A DNA stretch of 64,000 nucleotides from Chryseobacterium sp. Lineage in GTDB: Bacteria > Bacteroidota > Bacteroidia > Flavobacteriales > Weeksellaceae. The stretch covers positions 186,001 through 250,000 of the forward strand of contig JAITMC010000026.1 of NCBI GenBank assembly GCA_031277615.1, written 5' to 3'. Below the pieces are notes generated by a model. That model did no database searches, had not been told where the DNA came from, and worked only from the letters and a program-made list of their open reading frames with translations. Positions within the stretch are counted from its first letter, which is position 1; each line of letters opens with the position of its first letter. The position numbers and the translations under genes were made by a program. Positions 33,839-43,798 of the stretch are shown one piece after another.

Positions 33839-33957
33839 TTTTAATATTTTTTTCAAAAGTACTAATTAAAATCGAATAAAATAAGGATAAAAAGTTGATA
33901 AAAAACAGGTCATTTGCTAATTTAAAAACAAATTTAAAAATCAATAACATATTTGTT

Positions 33958-33965
33958 TATATTTG
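33958..33965 (+). promoter_or_regulatory. -7 element TATATTTG for the APC permease
   Basis: Exact TAnnTTTG 16 bp before ATG 33982. Only about 20 bp away from the divergent DUF4920 promoter box. Confidence 0.58.
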
Positions 33966-33981
33966 ACGCCTATACTTAACT

Positions 33982-35400
33982 ATGCAGAAAAAACTGAAAC
34001 TTTGGGACGCCATTATGCTGGTAATGGGATCTATGATCGGAAGTGGGATCTTTATCGTAAGTTCGGATATGATGCGGAACCTGGGGTCCGGATTCTGGCT
34101 TGTTGCCGTTTGGATTCTTACCGGGATCATGACAGTAGCGGCTGCGATAAGCTATGGTGAGCTTTCAGCACTGTTTCCGAAAGCCGGAGGACAGTACACT
34201 TACCTGAAGGAGATCTTCGGAAAAAAAATGGGCTTTCTGTATGGATGGGGACTTTTTACCGTGATACAAACCGGAACAATTGCTGCAGTAGCGATGGCTT
34301 TCGGGAAATTCACCGCCTATCTGATTCCCTCACTCAATGATGCAGCTCCCATTTTTCAGAGTGGAGAATTTAAAATCACCTGGATACAGATTCTGGCAAT
34401 AGCCGTTATCCTTCTTCTGACCTATATCAATACCAGAGGTGTTGAGAGCGGGAAACTGCTTCAGAATATATTTACAGGATCTAAAATTATTGCTTTGGCA
34501 GGATTGATTGCAGCCGGATTTTTACTGGTGGACATCTCCCGTTTATCCGAAAATTTCAGTCTTGGCATGGAAGCTTTCAGCAATCTGAAAAAAGATCTTA
34601 GTGGTAACTTTCTGAAAGAAGGCTGGGAATCTATTGGCGGAATGACCCTTTTAGGAGGGATAGCTGCTGCCATGGTAGGTTCTGTTTTCAGTTCCGTAGC
34701 CTGGGAAAGTGTAACCTTTGTTTCCGGAGAGATTGAAAACCCTAAGAAAAATGTCGTGAAAGCAATGATTTACGGAACTTCTGCGGTAATGATCCTTTAT
34801 CTGGCGGTTAATTTCGTTTATCTGAATGCGCTGGACAGAGATGGTATCGCCTTCGCAGCCAATGACAGGGTAGCGGTAGCAGCATCACAGCATATTTTCG
34901 GAAGTGCCGGAACGGTAATTATTGCTTTACTGGTGATGGTTTCTACTTTTGGATGTGATAACGGACTGATTCTGGCAGGGGCGAGGGTATTTCAGACGAT
35001 GGCAAAAGACGGAATGTTCTTTAAAGCTGCAGTTAAAAACAATAAGAATGAAGTGCCGGCCAATGCTTTATGGATGCAGGGAGTATGGGCTTCATTATTA
35101 TGCCTCAGCGGGCAGTACGGCAACCTGCTGGATATGATTTCTTTTGTGATTGTACTATTTTATATGATCACCGTTTTTGGTGTTATTTATTTAAGAATCA
35201 AAAAACCGGAACTGGAAAGACCTTACAGAACATGGCTGTATCCGGTTACTCCTGTTATCTATCTGTTAATTGGTACAGGATTCTGCGTACTTCTTCTTAT
35301 TTATAAACAGCAATATACCTGGCCGGGATTCCTGATGGTGTTGCTGGGGCTTCCGGTATACTATTTTATCAACCGGAAAAATCAACCGGAAGAACAATAA
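33982..35400 (+). CDS. Amino acid permease, APC superfamily
   Basis: 472 residues with about twelve membrane helices. The first helix carries GSMIGSGIFIVSSD, the unwound substrate-binding glycine motif of APC transporters. GELSALFPKAGGQYTYLKE follows, and helix 6 contains SVAWESVTFVSGEIENPKKN. The overall pattern is that of the LAT-like/APA group. Inner membrane; likely amino acid uptake or exchange, specificity unknown. No neighbouring catabolic genes give a hint. Confidence 0.88.
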   Translation: MQKKLKLWDAIMLVMGSMIGSGIFIVSSDMMRNLGSGFWLVAVWILTGIMTVAAAISYGELSALFPKAGGQYTYLKEIFGKKMGFLYGWGLFTVIQTGTIAAVAMAFGKFTAYLIPSLNDAAPIFQSGEFKITWIQILAIAVILLLTYINTRGVESGKLLQNIFTGSKIIALAGLIAAGFLLVDISRLSENFSLGMEAFSNLKKDLSGNFLKEGWESIGGMTLLGGIAAAMVGSVFSSVAWESVTFVSGEIENPKKNVVKAMIYGTSAVMILYLAVNFVYLNALDRDGIAFAANDRVAVAASQHIFGSAGTVIIALLVMVSTFGCDNGLILAGARVFQTMAKDGMFFKAAVKNNKNEVPANALWMQGVWASLLCLSGQYGNLLDMISFVIVLFYMITVFGVIYLRIKKPELERPYRTWLYPVTPVIYLLIGTGFCVLLLIYKQQYTWPGFLMVLLGLPVYYFINRKNQPEEQ

Positions 35401-35417
35401 AAACTTAACAATATTAT

Positions 35418-35452
35418 ATAGGGCTTTTCAATCGTTTGGAGAGCCTTTTTGA
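35418..35452 (+). terminator. Weak terminator after the APC permease
   Basis: GGGCTTTTC ... GGAGAGCC imperfect stem followed by TTTTT. Confidence 0.45.
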
Positions 35453-35608
35453 TCATTATCATCATAGCCTCCAGCCTCGATCTTTCATCTTCCATCATTA
35501 TGGCAGCAATATTTTTAAAATCTTATAACAATTATTTAGCGAAAATGTGTATTTTGGTATTTCGTTTTACGTAAACCAGACCATGGAGTAAAAATTAAGA
35601 AGCTGATT

Positions 35609-36049
35609 ATGGATACACCAAATTACAGAATGCCTTTTGTGCCATCTACATTAATGACAGAAGGCGGAAGCATTGATACATGCGATATGGGTGAAAGCAT
35701 TGCCCACAATATCATGCTGATGATCACCACTAAAAAAGGCGAAAACCGATACGATGAAAACTATGGAAACGATGTTTGGAACCTGGAATTCGATAATGGG
35801 GTTACCAGCGCCGTTTGGGAAAATGTTTTTGTTAAAAGTCTGAGAAGACAGATTCTGGAGTATGAGCCCCGGATTGTACAGCCACAGATTGATGCTCATA
35901 TACAATTTGTAGAGCACAGCTACGATACCAAAGAACATACGGAAATCAAAAAGAAAGTCAGAATTGCCATTAATGCCAAAATGGAGGAAACAGGAGAACG
36001 TTTCAGCTTTTCTACAGAATTATTCTTGAGTCCGATGTCTATTGACTAA
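35609..36049 (+). CDS. tssE: Type VI secretion baseplate protein TssE (GPW/gp25 family)
   Basis: 146 residues. The gp25-like core is visible: IAHNIMLMITTKKGENRYDENYG, then VWENVFVKSLRRQILEYEPRI, matching the phage T4 gp25/TssE wedge protein. Together with the downstream TssF it builds the T6SS baseplate. The T6SSiii subtype of Bacteroidetes is inferred from the host and the divergent sequence. A -7-like TATTTTG (35550-35556) lies 53 bp upstream. Only two structural T6SS genes are present here, so the rest of the apparatus must be elsewhere. Confidence 0.85.
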   Translation: MDTPNYRMPFVPSTLMTEGGSIDTCDMGESIAHNIMLMITTKKGENRYDENYGNDVWNLEFDNGVTSAVWENVFVKSLRRQILEYEPRIVQPQIDAHIQFVEHSYDTKEHTEIKKKVRIAINAKMEETGERFSFSTELFLSPMSID

Positions 36050-36072
36050 ATCTTTTAACCACCACAAAACTT

Positions 36073-37956
36073 ATGAACTTAGATCAAAATATATATTCCA
36101 AAGAATCTGTAAAGGCCAGGATGCTTCAGAATGCCACCAAAGTATGGGGCCTGAAAAGTCCTCAGTCGCTGGACCCTTTTGTAAAACTACTGATTGACGC
36201 ATTCAGTACAGAAGTTTTTAAAGCGAATAACGAAATTCAGACCGTGAATGCCAGGATTCTGGAAAAGCTGGCCAAACTTCTGACGCCTTCTATTTATACC
36301 CATCCGATTCCGGCTCATGCTGTTGCTTATACCCAACCTTATGAATCGACGGAGATTCTTCTGGAGCATTCAGAGTTTTTCTTTCGTAAGCAGATGACTT
36401 CTACCGTAAAATCGGAGTCAGATAAACAGCTTAACATTCCTTTCACTCCAATAGGAAATGTACGGATCAATAAAGCACAGACCGCCGTAATGTTCGTAGG
36501 GAATACCTGCTACAGCGTGGATGAAAGACTGAATAAAGTTCCTGTAGCAAGATTTACCGGAAGACCGGAAGATTACAGAAAGGTAACGATAGGAGTGGAT
36601 GTTTCTAAATACACCAGCGAAAATTTCCCTAAATACCTGAGTGTATTCTGCTCAAATCCTGCTTTTGAACACCTTGATTTTGTCTATAAGCTTCTGCCTT
36701 ATATTACTGTTACCAGCAACGGAAACCCGTTATTTGTAAGAGAAGGATTAAGCTATCTGTCCAATAATCAGACTGATGGATATGAGCAGATGTTCAAGGA
36801 ACAGTCTATCCGTAATAAAGTTATTGAGGATATAAAAAGTATTTACCGTCATAAATTCATTGAGATCACGGGAATTTCAAGCAGCCTGTTTTCAGAACCC
36901 GGAAAACTTCCGCAGAACCTTGATTTTCTGGCTGCAAAAGAAGATATTAAAAAACAGATCGGTGATAAGCGTTATCTGTGGCTGACTTTCGAGTTTCCAC
37001 CACAGTTTTCGGCGGAAATCCTTGATAACTTCTCATTTGTGATGAATGCCTTTCCTATCTATAACAGAGGTTGGAAAAAAACAGAATACAGCCTTGATAT
37101 TATGGGAAACAACATCCCTCTGGTTACAGATGAAGGAGAACATTTCCTGTATGTAGATGAGGTACAGGACGGAGACGGAAGACGGTATACGGAAATCCCT
37201 TTTACCCCTGCGGACGACCTTAAAAAAGGCCTTTATACCGTAAGAAAAGGAGGAATGGAAAGATTTACCAGCAGAAATGCCGTCGATATGATTGCCAATG
37301 TACTGGAACTTACGAGAGATGAAATTGCTGCATTTTCACTTTTAAACAGAGATAACGTAAAAGGCGTTCTGAGTGAAATGTCTGACAAGATGAAATCAAT
37401 GGTGCAGAAAGTGAACAACGCCAAAAGAAACATCAGACAGGAACTAAACTATGTGATTATGGAGCCCGTTGAAAAAACAGACCATACCTATGCTTCGTTC
37501 TGGATTACCCACTGTACCCTGGCTAACCATATGCGGTCCGGAACTGAACTTTCTAACCAGCTGAAATCCCAGACCGTGATCCTGCTTACCGAAACCATCG
37601 GTGGTTCTGAAGAACAGAAAGGAACAGACAGCATTCAGGCTTATAAGTATGCCCTGACGACAAGAGACAAGATCATCTCCTTGGAAGATGTGAAAAACTA
37701 CTGCCGGATGATCCTCAAAGACGAAATAAAAGAAGTGCGGGTAAGAAGAGGAACCATGATCAGTAACAGACCCAAAGAAGGTTTCGTAAGAACAGTGGAA
37801 GTTGAGATTATTCCACAGAATTATTCATTTTACGGAAGAGCCTACTGGGAAAATATGGCCAACATACTCAGAAACCAGATCATTGCAAAAGCGATAGACG
37901 GAATCGAATATGTTGTGAAAATAACGAATGAAGACACCGACTACCAGGATATATAA
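36073..37956 (+). CDS. tssF: Type VI secretion baseplate subunit TssF
   Basis: 627 residues, the expected length. N-terminal features fit TssF: the RMLQNATKVWG start, DPFVKLLIDAFSTEVFKANNEI and LEKLAKLLTPSIYTHPIPAHAV, the last being typical of the family. The C-terminal region includes EVRVRRGTMIS and a GRAYWENMANILRN segment. It forms the (TssF)2-TssG wedge with TssE in the cytoplasmic baseplate. It starts 23 bp after tssE, so the two are in one operon. TssG is not the next gene. Confidence 0.87.
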   Translation: MNLDQNIYSKESVKARMLQNATKVWGLKSPQSLDPFVKLLIDAFSTEVFKANNEIQTVNARILEKLAKLLTPSIYTHPIPAHAVAYTQPYESTEILLEHSEFFFRKQMTSTVKSESDKQLNIPFTPIGNVRINKAQTAVMFVGNTCYSVDERLNKVPVARFTGRPEDYRKVTIGVDVSKYTSENFPKYLSVFCSNPAFEHLDFVYKLLPYITVTSNGNPLFVREGLSYLSNNQTDGYEQMFKEQSIRNKVIEDIKSIYRHKFIEITGISSSLFSEPGKLPQNLDFLAAKEDIKKQIGDKRYLWLTFEFPPQFSAEILDNFSFVMNAFPIYNRGWKKTEYSLDIMGNNIPLVTDEGEHFLYVDEVQDGDGRRYTEIPFTPADDLKKGLYTVRKGGMERFTSRNAVDMIANVLELTRDEIAAFSLLNRDNVKGVLSEMSDKMKSMVQKVNNAKRNIRQELNYVIMEPVEKTDHTYASFWITHCTLANHMRSGTELSNQLKSQTVILLTETIGGSEEQKGTDSIQAYKYALTTRDKIISLEDVKNYCRMILKDEIKEVRVRRGTMISNRPKEGFVRTVEVEIIPQNYSFYGRAYWENMANILRNQIIAKAIDGIEYVVKITNEDTDYQDI

Positions 37957-37974
37957 ACCTAAACCGAAAAAAAT

Positions 37975-38907
37975 ATGAGAAAGATTATCGTACTTGCCAT
38001 GGCTCTGACCTTTACATCAGTAAGCGTCATAAGCTGTAAGAAAGACCTCAGTACACTGGGCAAATCAGTATTGGATGTGGGCGGAACAGAAAATGCTAAT
38101 GCTATTATTGATTTCAACAACAATTTCTTAGACTCTTATAAAAGTTCTTCAAAGCATGTTGAGTCCATCCTTAAATATGCCGATGCAGCTGTAGCAAAGT
38201 CAAAAGGAGAAAATGTACTGCTCATGCCTCTGGTTATGAGTTCTATGGATCACAGCATTTCCAAAATTAAGGCGATTCCTTCAGGTTTCGATAAAGATAA
38301 AGCGGCTATAGAAGCAGATTTTAATACTTACAAAACTAAAAAAGAAAGTATAGGAAAGAAATTTGAGGAATTGCAGTCTTACATGAATTCCGAAGACTAT
38401 AAAGATGATAAAGGAGCCAAAGCCGAAACCATAAAAAAAGATCTTGAAACCGAAGCTCAGGCTTTCTTTACTGCCGGAGAAAATGTTGTGGCGAAGATAA
38501 AGCCGGCAACAGATGCAGCAGAAGAGGTCGTGCTTAAAGACCACCCGATGAAGGAATACATTATTTCATCAAAAGGAGTGATGAATTCTCTGGATTCTGT
38601 TCTGGATGTTCTGGATAAGCAGTACGCAGGGAAATTTGATGAAGCTGAAGCCCAGAAAAAATACGATGAACTGGCCAAAGCTGCTGAAGCCAATGCAAAA
38701 CTTGATTTCAATGTTAAAGACCCGCAGTATTCTTACAAAAAATCACAGTTTGAATACTTTAATAAAAGCGCTTCCGGATTTTTGGATAACTACAGAAAGC
38801 TGATCCGTGATTCCAAAGGAACCGGAAAAATATCTGATAGCGATATCCAGCAGATCGATTCCTCTTACGAATCAGTGTTGAATGCTTATAATACATTCGT
38901 GAAATAA
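37975..38907 (+). CDS. DUF3829-like lipoprotein linked to T6SS baseplate genes
   Basis: 310 residues. The signal (MRKIIVLAMALTFTSVSVIS) ends in a lipobox with Cys21 (VISCKKD). The mature part is almost entirely helical and rich in Lys/Asp/Glu/Ala, with a DUF3829/YiiG-like pattern (DFNNNFLDSYKSSSKHVE, QFEYFNKSASGFLDNYRKLIRD, IDSSYESVLNAYNTFVK). It begins 18 bp after tssF and is followed by a terminator, so it belongs to the tssEF operon. A role in the T6SS envelope complex is possible from context. It is larger than expected for the small T6SSiii lipoproteins, and its identity is open. Confidence 0.72.
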   Translation: MRKIIVLAMALTFTSVSVISCKKDLSTLGKSVLDVGGTENANAIIDFNNNFLDSYKSSSKHVESILKYADAAVAKSKGENVLLMPLVMSSMDHSISKIKAIPSGFDKDKAAIEADFNTYKTKKESIGKKFEELQSYMNSEDYKDDKGAKAETIKKDLETEAQAFFTAGENVVAKIKPATDAAEEVVLKDHPMKEYIISSKGVMNSLDSVLDVLDKQYAGKFDEAEAQKKYDELAKAAEANAKLDFNVKDPQYSYKKSQFEYFNKSASGFLDNYRKLIRDSKGTGKISDSDIQQIDSSYESVLNAYNTFVK

Positions 38908-38930
38908 AAATTTTATGAATTCATAAAAGT

Positions 38931-38965
38931 AAAAGACTGTCTCTAAAAAAGGCAGTCTTTTTTTG
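38931..38965 (+). terminator. Terminator of the tssE-tssF operon
   Basis: AAAGACTG / CAGTCTTT stem with a loop of about 13 nt, then TTTTT. Confidence 0.85.
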
Positions 38966-38986
38966 TTTTTAAGAGGAACTAAACAG

Positions 38987-39668
38987 TTTCCCACAGATCT
39001 CTCAGATGCCACGAATGCTAACGGTCGCTTCATCAAAATCAACAGAGTTGATTCTCACTTTGCCACCTGAAATCTGCGGTCTCCGAAATCAACCTTTGCG
39101 TTTGCAAAAAATAAATTGAACCATTAAGATACTTGAGGAATTAAGATTATTAAGAAAAATCAAATAGATTTTTGCTAAAGTCTTAAAATTAAAAATTCTG
39201 ATTTAAATTTAATTCTCGCAGGTTTGTTTCCCACAGATCTCTCAGAAACCACCAATGCTAACGGTCGCTTCATCAAAATCAACGAAGTTGATTCCCACTT
39301 GGCCACCTGAAATGTGCAGTCTCCGAAATCAACCTTTACGTTTCCAAAAAATAAGTTGAACCATTAAGATACTTGAGGAATTAAGATTATTAAGAAAAAT
39401 CAAATAGATTTTTTAATAAGGTCTTAAAATTAAAAAATCCGATTTAAATTTAATTCTTGCAGATTTGTTTCCCACAGATCTCTCAGAAGCCACGAATGCT
39501 AACGGCCGCTTCATCAAAATTAACGGAGTTGATTCTCACTTTGCCACCTGAAATGTGCGGTTTCCGAAATCAACCTTTGCGTTTGCAAAAAACTTGGAAC
39601 CATTAAGATACTTGAAATTTATTAAGAAAAATTAGATAGATTTTTAAGGTCTTGAAAAGTAAAACTTA
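38987..39668. repeat. Non-coding tandem repeat, ~240-bp unit, nearly three copies
   Basis: Copies begin with TTTCCCACAGATCTCTCAGA near 38987, 39227 and 39468, giving periods of 240 and 241 bp; the third copy is truncated and more divergent at its end. Each unit contains a small hairpin (ATCAAC / GTTGAT; in copy 3 the arm reads ATTAAC, still pairable by a G-T wobble). No ORF runs through the units. The remaining 190 bp up to the uvrA promoter contain nothing recognisable. Confidence 0.9.
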
Positions 39669-39859
39669 TCATACCGGATTAAATATTGAACAAATCATAC
39701 CGTTTTATTTCAGAAACCAATAAATAACTTTCACTTAAAAATAAAATAATAGAGTAGTTATATTAATTTAAAAATCCTCAACAGAAAATTTAACTAAAGT
39801 TTAAATTTTTTCTAACATTTTTGTACTCCTTATCATTCATAAAATTGTATAAAATTCCG

Positions 39860-39867
39860 TAATTTTG
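39860..39867 (+). promoter_or_regulatory. -7 element TAATTTTG for uvrA
   Basis: Exact TAnnTTTG followed by CAC, 35 bp before the uvrA ATG. Confidence 0.58.
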
Positions 39868-39902
39868 CACATCGTGATTTTCAGGTAGAATCACTCCAAA
39901 TT

Positions 39903-42731
39903 ATGAGTAAATCAACAGAATATATAGAAGTTTACGGTGCCCGTGAACACAATCTGAAAAACATTAACGTCAAAATTCCACGCAATGAACTGGTTGTTAT
40001 TACCGGACTTTCAGGAAGCGGAAAATCATCACTGGCTTTTGACACCATCTTTGCCGAAGGGCAACGCCGGTATATTGAGACCTTTTCTGCCTATGCCCGT
40101 CAGTTCCTGGGAGGACTGGAAAGACCGGATGTAGACAAGATTGAAGGGCTTTCACCGGTGATTGCAATTGAGCAGAAAACAACCAATAAAAACCCCCGTT
40201 CAACGGTGGGAACGGTTACTGAGCTTTATGACTTTTTACGTCTCTTGTATGCCAGAGTTTCCGATGCTTATTCCCTGACTACGGGAAAAAAGCTGGTAAG
40301 CTATACCGAAGATCAGATCCTTGAAACCATCAAAGAAAATTATAAAAGCGAAAAAATAATGCTTTTAGCTCCGGTAGTGCGGTCAAGAAAAGGACATTAC
40401 CACGAGCTTTTTGTACAGATGGCCAAAAAAGGATACGGACAGGCAAGAATTGATGGTGAACTGCAGGATATTGAATACGATCTGAAACTGGACCGTTACA
40501 AAACCCACGACATCGACATTGTGATTGACCGATGGATTATCGGGGAAAATGCTTCAGAAGGCAGAATGGAAAAATCGCTCCGGACTGCAATGGAAATGGG
40601 TGAGGGCATCATCGGAATCCAGAAACTGGGAAGCACTGATATTGAGTATTTCTCCAAAAACCTGATGGATGCCGAAACCGGACATTCACTGGCTTTGCCG
40701 GAACCGAACACCTTCTCTTTCAACTCTCCGAAAGGAAGCTGCCCGGACTGTAAAGGATTAGGAACGATCAAAAAAATCAATACCGACTACTTTGTAGAAA
40801 ACCCTAAGCTTTCCATTAATCAGGGAGGACTTCTGCCGCTGGAAGATATCAAATCGAACAAATGGATTCTGTCACAAATTAAAAATATCCTTGAAATCTT
40901 TGGATTGGGAATGACAACGCCTATGCAGGATATCCCTGAAGAAGCACTGGATTATATTTACAACGGATGCCATAAAGAGTTCAATAAAGACCTTAAATAT
41001 GCAGGAATTACCAAAAAAATAAAGATCAGTTTTGATGGATTGATTTCTTTTATGGAAGAAATCATTGATGAAAGGGAATCCTATGAAGCGGTATTGCTGG
41101 AAAGGCATTTTACGACGGAAGAAACCTGTCCCGTTTGTCATGGAACCCGTTTGCAGCCTGCGAGCTTAAGCTTTAAAATAGACGGAAAAAATATTGCTGA
41201 GGTGAATGCATTAAGTCTTGCTGATTTGAAGGAATGGCTGGCTGATGTAAAAGATAAGTTTTCAGAAAAAAATAAGATCATTGCCCACGAGATCTTAAAA
41301 GAAATAGAAACCAGGCTTCAGTTTCTGCTGGATGTCGGCCTGGATTATCTGAGTCTGAGCAGAAGCTCCAAAACCCTTTCCGGAGGTGAGTCCCAGAGGA
41401 TTCGTCTGGCTACGCAGATCGGTTCTCAGCTCGTTAATGTACTTTATATCTTGGATGAACCAAGTATCGGGCTTCACCAGAGAGATAATGAAAGACTGAT
41501 TAATTCCCTGAAAAACCTCAGAGATATCGGAAACTCCGTATTGGTGGTTGAACATGATAAAGACATGATCCTTGAAGCCGATGAGGTACTGGACATCGGG
41601 CCGAGAGCCGGAAAATTCGGAGGCGAAATCCTCTGGCAGGGAAAACCAAAAGATCTGTTAAAGGCTGATACCATTACGGCACAGTATATCAATGGGAAAA
41701 GAAAAATTGAGATTCCTGCTGAAAGAAGAGCCGGAAGCGGAAAAAATATAATATTAAAAGGAGCTACAGGAAACAACCTGAAAAATGTGACCTTAGATAT
41801 TCCTTTGGGAAAGCTGGTGGTGGTAACCGGAATTTCAGGAAGCGGAAAATCTTCCCTGATCAACGGAACATTGTATCCTATCCTGAATAAACATTTCTAC
41901 AGAGCCGTTCAGGAACCCCTTCCGTATAAAAAAATCGAAGGACTTGAGCATATTGACAAAATTGTAGATGTAGACCAGACGCCGATCGGAAGAACACCGC
42001 GTTCCAATCCTGCTACCTATACAGGAATGTTTACCGATATCAGAAACCTTTTTGCAGAGCTTCCGGAAAGTAAAATCCGTGGTTATAAGCCGGGACGATT
42101 CTCTTTCAATGTAAAAGGCGGAAGATGCGAAACATGCCAGGGAGGCGGACTGAAAGTCATTGAAATGAATTTCCTTCCGGATGTATATGTACACTGTGAA
42201 ACCTGTAACGGAAAACGTTTCAACAGGGAAACACTGGAAGTTCGTTATAAAGGAAAATCTATTTCCGATGTTCTGGATATGACGATTGATGAAGCAGTTG
42301 ATTTCTTCCAGCCGATTCCGAAGATCTTTGCCAAGGTAAAAACTTTACAGGATGTAGGTCTGGGATATATCACCCTGGGACAGCAGTCGACCACCCTTTC
42401 AGGAGGAGAGGCCCAGCGTATTAAACTGGCAACAGAGCTTTCAAAAAGACAAACCGGAAATACATTATACATTCTTGATGAACCTACAACCGGACTCCAT
42501 TTTGAAGATGTGAAAATCCTCATGGATGCCATTAATCAGCTGGTGGAATTAGGAAATTCATTCATCATTATTGAGCATAATATGGATGTCATCAAGCTGG
42601 CAGATCATATCATCGATGTAGGTCCTGAAGGCGGTAAACATGGCGGACAGATCGTAGCCCAGGGTACCCCCGAAGAAATTGTGAAGTCTAAGAAGAGTCT
42701 GACAGGGAAATTCCTTAAGAGAGAATTATAG
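39903..42731 (+). CDS. uvrA: Excinuclease ABC subunit UvrA
   Basis: 942 residues, full length. Two ABC ATPase halves: Walker [10 protein letters not shown] (about 35-43) and GISGSGKSS (about 643); signatures [12 protein letters not shown] and [12 protein letters not shown]; Walker B-type [16 protein letters not shown] and [15 protein letters not shown]. Zinc modules CPVCHGTR and the pair CETCQGGG / CETCNGKR are intact. It recognises damaged DNA with UvrB in nucleotide excision repair. Own promoter and a bidirectional terminator; monocistronic. Confidence 0.97.
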   Translation: MSKSTEYIEVYGAREHNLKNINVKIPRNELVVITGLSGSGKSSLAFDTIFAEGQRRYIETFSAYARQFLGGLERPDVDKIEGLSPVIAIEQKTTNKNPRSTVGTVTELYDFLRLLYARVSDAYSLTTGKKLVSYTEDQILETIKENYKSEKIMLLAPVVRSRKGHYHELFVQMAKKGYGQARIDGELQDIEYDLKLDRYKTHDIDIVIDRWIIGENASEGRMEKSLRTAMEMGEGIIGIQKLGSTDIEYFSKNLMDAETGHSLALPEPNTFSFNSPKGSCPDCKGLGTIKKINTDYFVENPKLSINQGGLLPLEDIKSNKWILSQIKNILEIFGLGMTTPMQDIPEEALDYIYNGCHKEFNKDLKYAGITKKIKISFDGLISFMEEIIDERESYEAVLLERHFTTEETCPVCHGTRLQPASLSFKIDGKNIAEVNALSLADLKEWLADVKDKFSEKNKIIAHEILKEIETRLQFLLDVGLDYLSLSRSSKTLSGGESQRIRLATQIGSQLVNVLYILDEPSIGLHQRDNERLINSLKNLRDIGNSVLVVEHDKDMILEADEVLDIGPRAGKFGGEILWQGKPKDLLKADTITAQYINGKRKIEIPAERRAGSGKNIILKGATGNNLKNVTLDIPLGKLVVVTGISGSGKSSLINGTLYPILNKHFYRAVQEPLPYKKIEGLEHIDKIVDVDQTPIGRTPRSNPATYTGMFTDIRNLFAELPESKIRGYKPGRFSFNVKGGRCETCQGGGLKVIEMNFLPDVYVHCETCNGKRFNRETLEVRYKGKSISDVLDMTIDEAVDFFQPIPKIFAKVKTLQDVGLGYITLGQQSTTLSGGEAQRIKLATELSKRQTGNTLYILDEPTTGLHFEDVKILMDAINQLVELGNSFIIIEHNMDVIKLADHIIDVGPEGGKHGGQIVAQGTPEEIVKSKKSLTGKFLKREL

Positions 42732-42740
42732 AAAATAAAA

Positions 42741-42776
42741 AAAGAATCTGCCCTTAGAAAGCAGATTCTTTTTTTA
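42741..42776. terminator. Terminator between uvrA and the convergent gene
   Basis: AAAGAATCTGC / GCAGATTCTTT perfect stem with flanking A- and T-runs; usable from both strands. Confidence 0.88.
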
Positions 42777-42789
42777 TTCAGTTACGGAA

Positions 42790-43278
42790 TTACAGAGAAG
42801 AGATATAAACTTCTATTTTGGTTCCGTCATAATTAAAAGTTCCGTCTTCAGCATTACGCTTGCCAAGAACCCATTTCATATCGGCCGGGACGGACCATGC
42901 TGTTCCCAGCTTAAATCCGTTAACGGATCTTATTTCTGCTCCGTTGCCGGTACTGATGGCAGAATGGAACCAGGTTTTATCCTTCACCCGGTAAAAGCCT
43001 ATGGCCTTGCCTTTAGGAATAATCGAATAGCCATCCCATTTTTCTCCGGCAGGATAGTTGAATTTTTTCAGCCAGCCCTGTCCGCTGTACATCGTAAGCT
43101 CATCGGGAGTAATAGAAGCTCCCAGCATATACATCGCATAGCCAACAGCATCATGACAGATCCCTTTGTTGTAATTGATGATATCATCGCTGCCTTCGAT
43201 AAGAGAATTTCCGATCCTTGTCTTGTTAATAGAATCCATTTGCCCGGTATGGGCTCCCTGGGGTGTAATAATTTTCAT
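42790..43278 (-). CDS. Hypothetical protein with Cys-His arrangement (possible papain-like amidase/toxin domain)
   Basis: 162 residues with no signal peptide. Conserved-looking blocks are GICHDAVGYAMYMLGA (Cys about 41, His 42), GQGWLKKFNYPAG, PKGKAIGFYRV, WFHSAISTGNGAEIRSVNG (His about 105) and a C-terminal NYDGTKIEVYIS. A Cys at the start of a helix followed about 60 residues later by a His in a strand is the geometry of NlpC/P60- or papain-like cysteine enzymes. This is suggestive only; no family is certain. It stands alone on the - strand next to a GG-leader peptide gene (divergent, 192 bp apart). Confidence 0.65.
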   Translation of the reverse strand: MKIITPQGAHTGQMDSINKTRIGNSLIEGSDDIINYNKGICHDAVGYAMYMLGASITPDELTMYSGQGWLKKFNYPAGEKWDGYSIIPKGKAIGFYRVKDKTWFHSAISTGNGAEIRSVNGFKLGTAWSVPADMKWVLGKRNAEDGTFNYDGTKIEVYISSL

Positions 43279-43470
43279 ATTTATTTGAAGTGATTGTTAG
43301 GTGCTTTAAAGATAAGAAATAAAAATCAAATCAATTTTCAGCCTTCAGTAGGGTGTTGAAATCCTGTAGTTTTCAGGGAAATCTGCAAATAATGAAAATT
43401 TTAAATATTAAATTATAATAATTATTACTGAAATTCGTTCTAATTTTAACAAACATAAAATTAAAACAGT

Positions 43471-43605
43471 ATGAAAAATTTAAAAAAACTGACTAAAACA
43501 GATTTGAAAAACGTGTATGGAGGGCAGCCTAAGATCTACTGCTTCTATTGTGAAAGATACAATAAAACGATTTGCAGTGAAATTCATCTCTCCCAATGTC
43601 CATAA
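43471..43605 (+). CDS. GG-leader small peptide (bacteriocin-like / RiPP precursor-type)
   Basis: 44 residues. The leader KNLKKLTKTDLKNVYGG (residues 2-18) has the double-glycine signal of Bacteroidetes bacteriocin-like peptides, which are cleaved by C39-peptidase ABC exporters. The core of 26 residues starts QPKIYCFYC and contains four cysteines (24, 27, 35, 43), enough for two disulfides or thioether links. No exporter or modification gene is adjacent. A terminator follows directly, supporting a separate short transcript. Confidence 0.75.
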   Translation: MKNLKKLTKTDLKNVYGGQPKIYCFYCERYNKTICSEIHLSQCP

Positions 43606-43610
43606 AAAAT

Positions 43611-43638
43611 AAACCGCTTTATATAAGGCGGTTTTTTA
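43611..43638 (+). terminator. Terminator after the GG-leader peptide
   Basis: AACCGC(C)TT-type stem AACCGC / GCGGTT followed by TTTTTT. Confidence 0.8.
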
Positions 43639-43772
43639 TTGGCTTGTGCAGACCTATAGTTTCAAAAACTTATTTTAAAACAAACATTATGGAGCTTTCT
43701 GCGCGGGAGATATTTTTCCACTTCTTACCCTACATTTTTCATAAAAAAACTTCTGCAATAACAAAAAATCAA

Positions 43773-43780
43773 TACATTTG
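43773..43780 (+). promoter_or_regulatory. -7 element TACATTTG
   Basis: Exact TAnnTTTG 18 bp before the GTG start of the DUF421 gene; supports that start. Confidence 0.55.
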
Positions 43781-43798
43781 ATCAGATAAAAAATTTCC

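Noticed and set aside
38987-39668. CRISPR array
   Set aside because: Repeat units of about 240 bp with no spacer pattern and no cas genes.
42964-43293. 109-codon open frame on the + strand
   Set aside because: Antisense to the Cys/His protein gene on the - strand, which has the more protein-like sequence and a convergent terminator.
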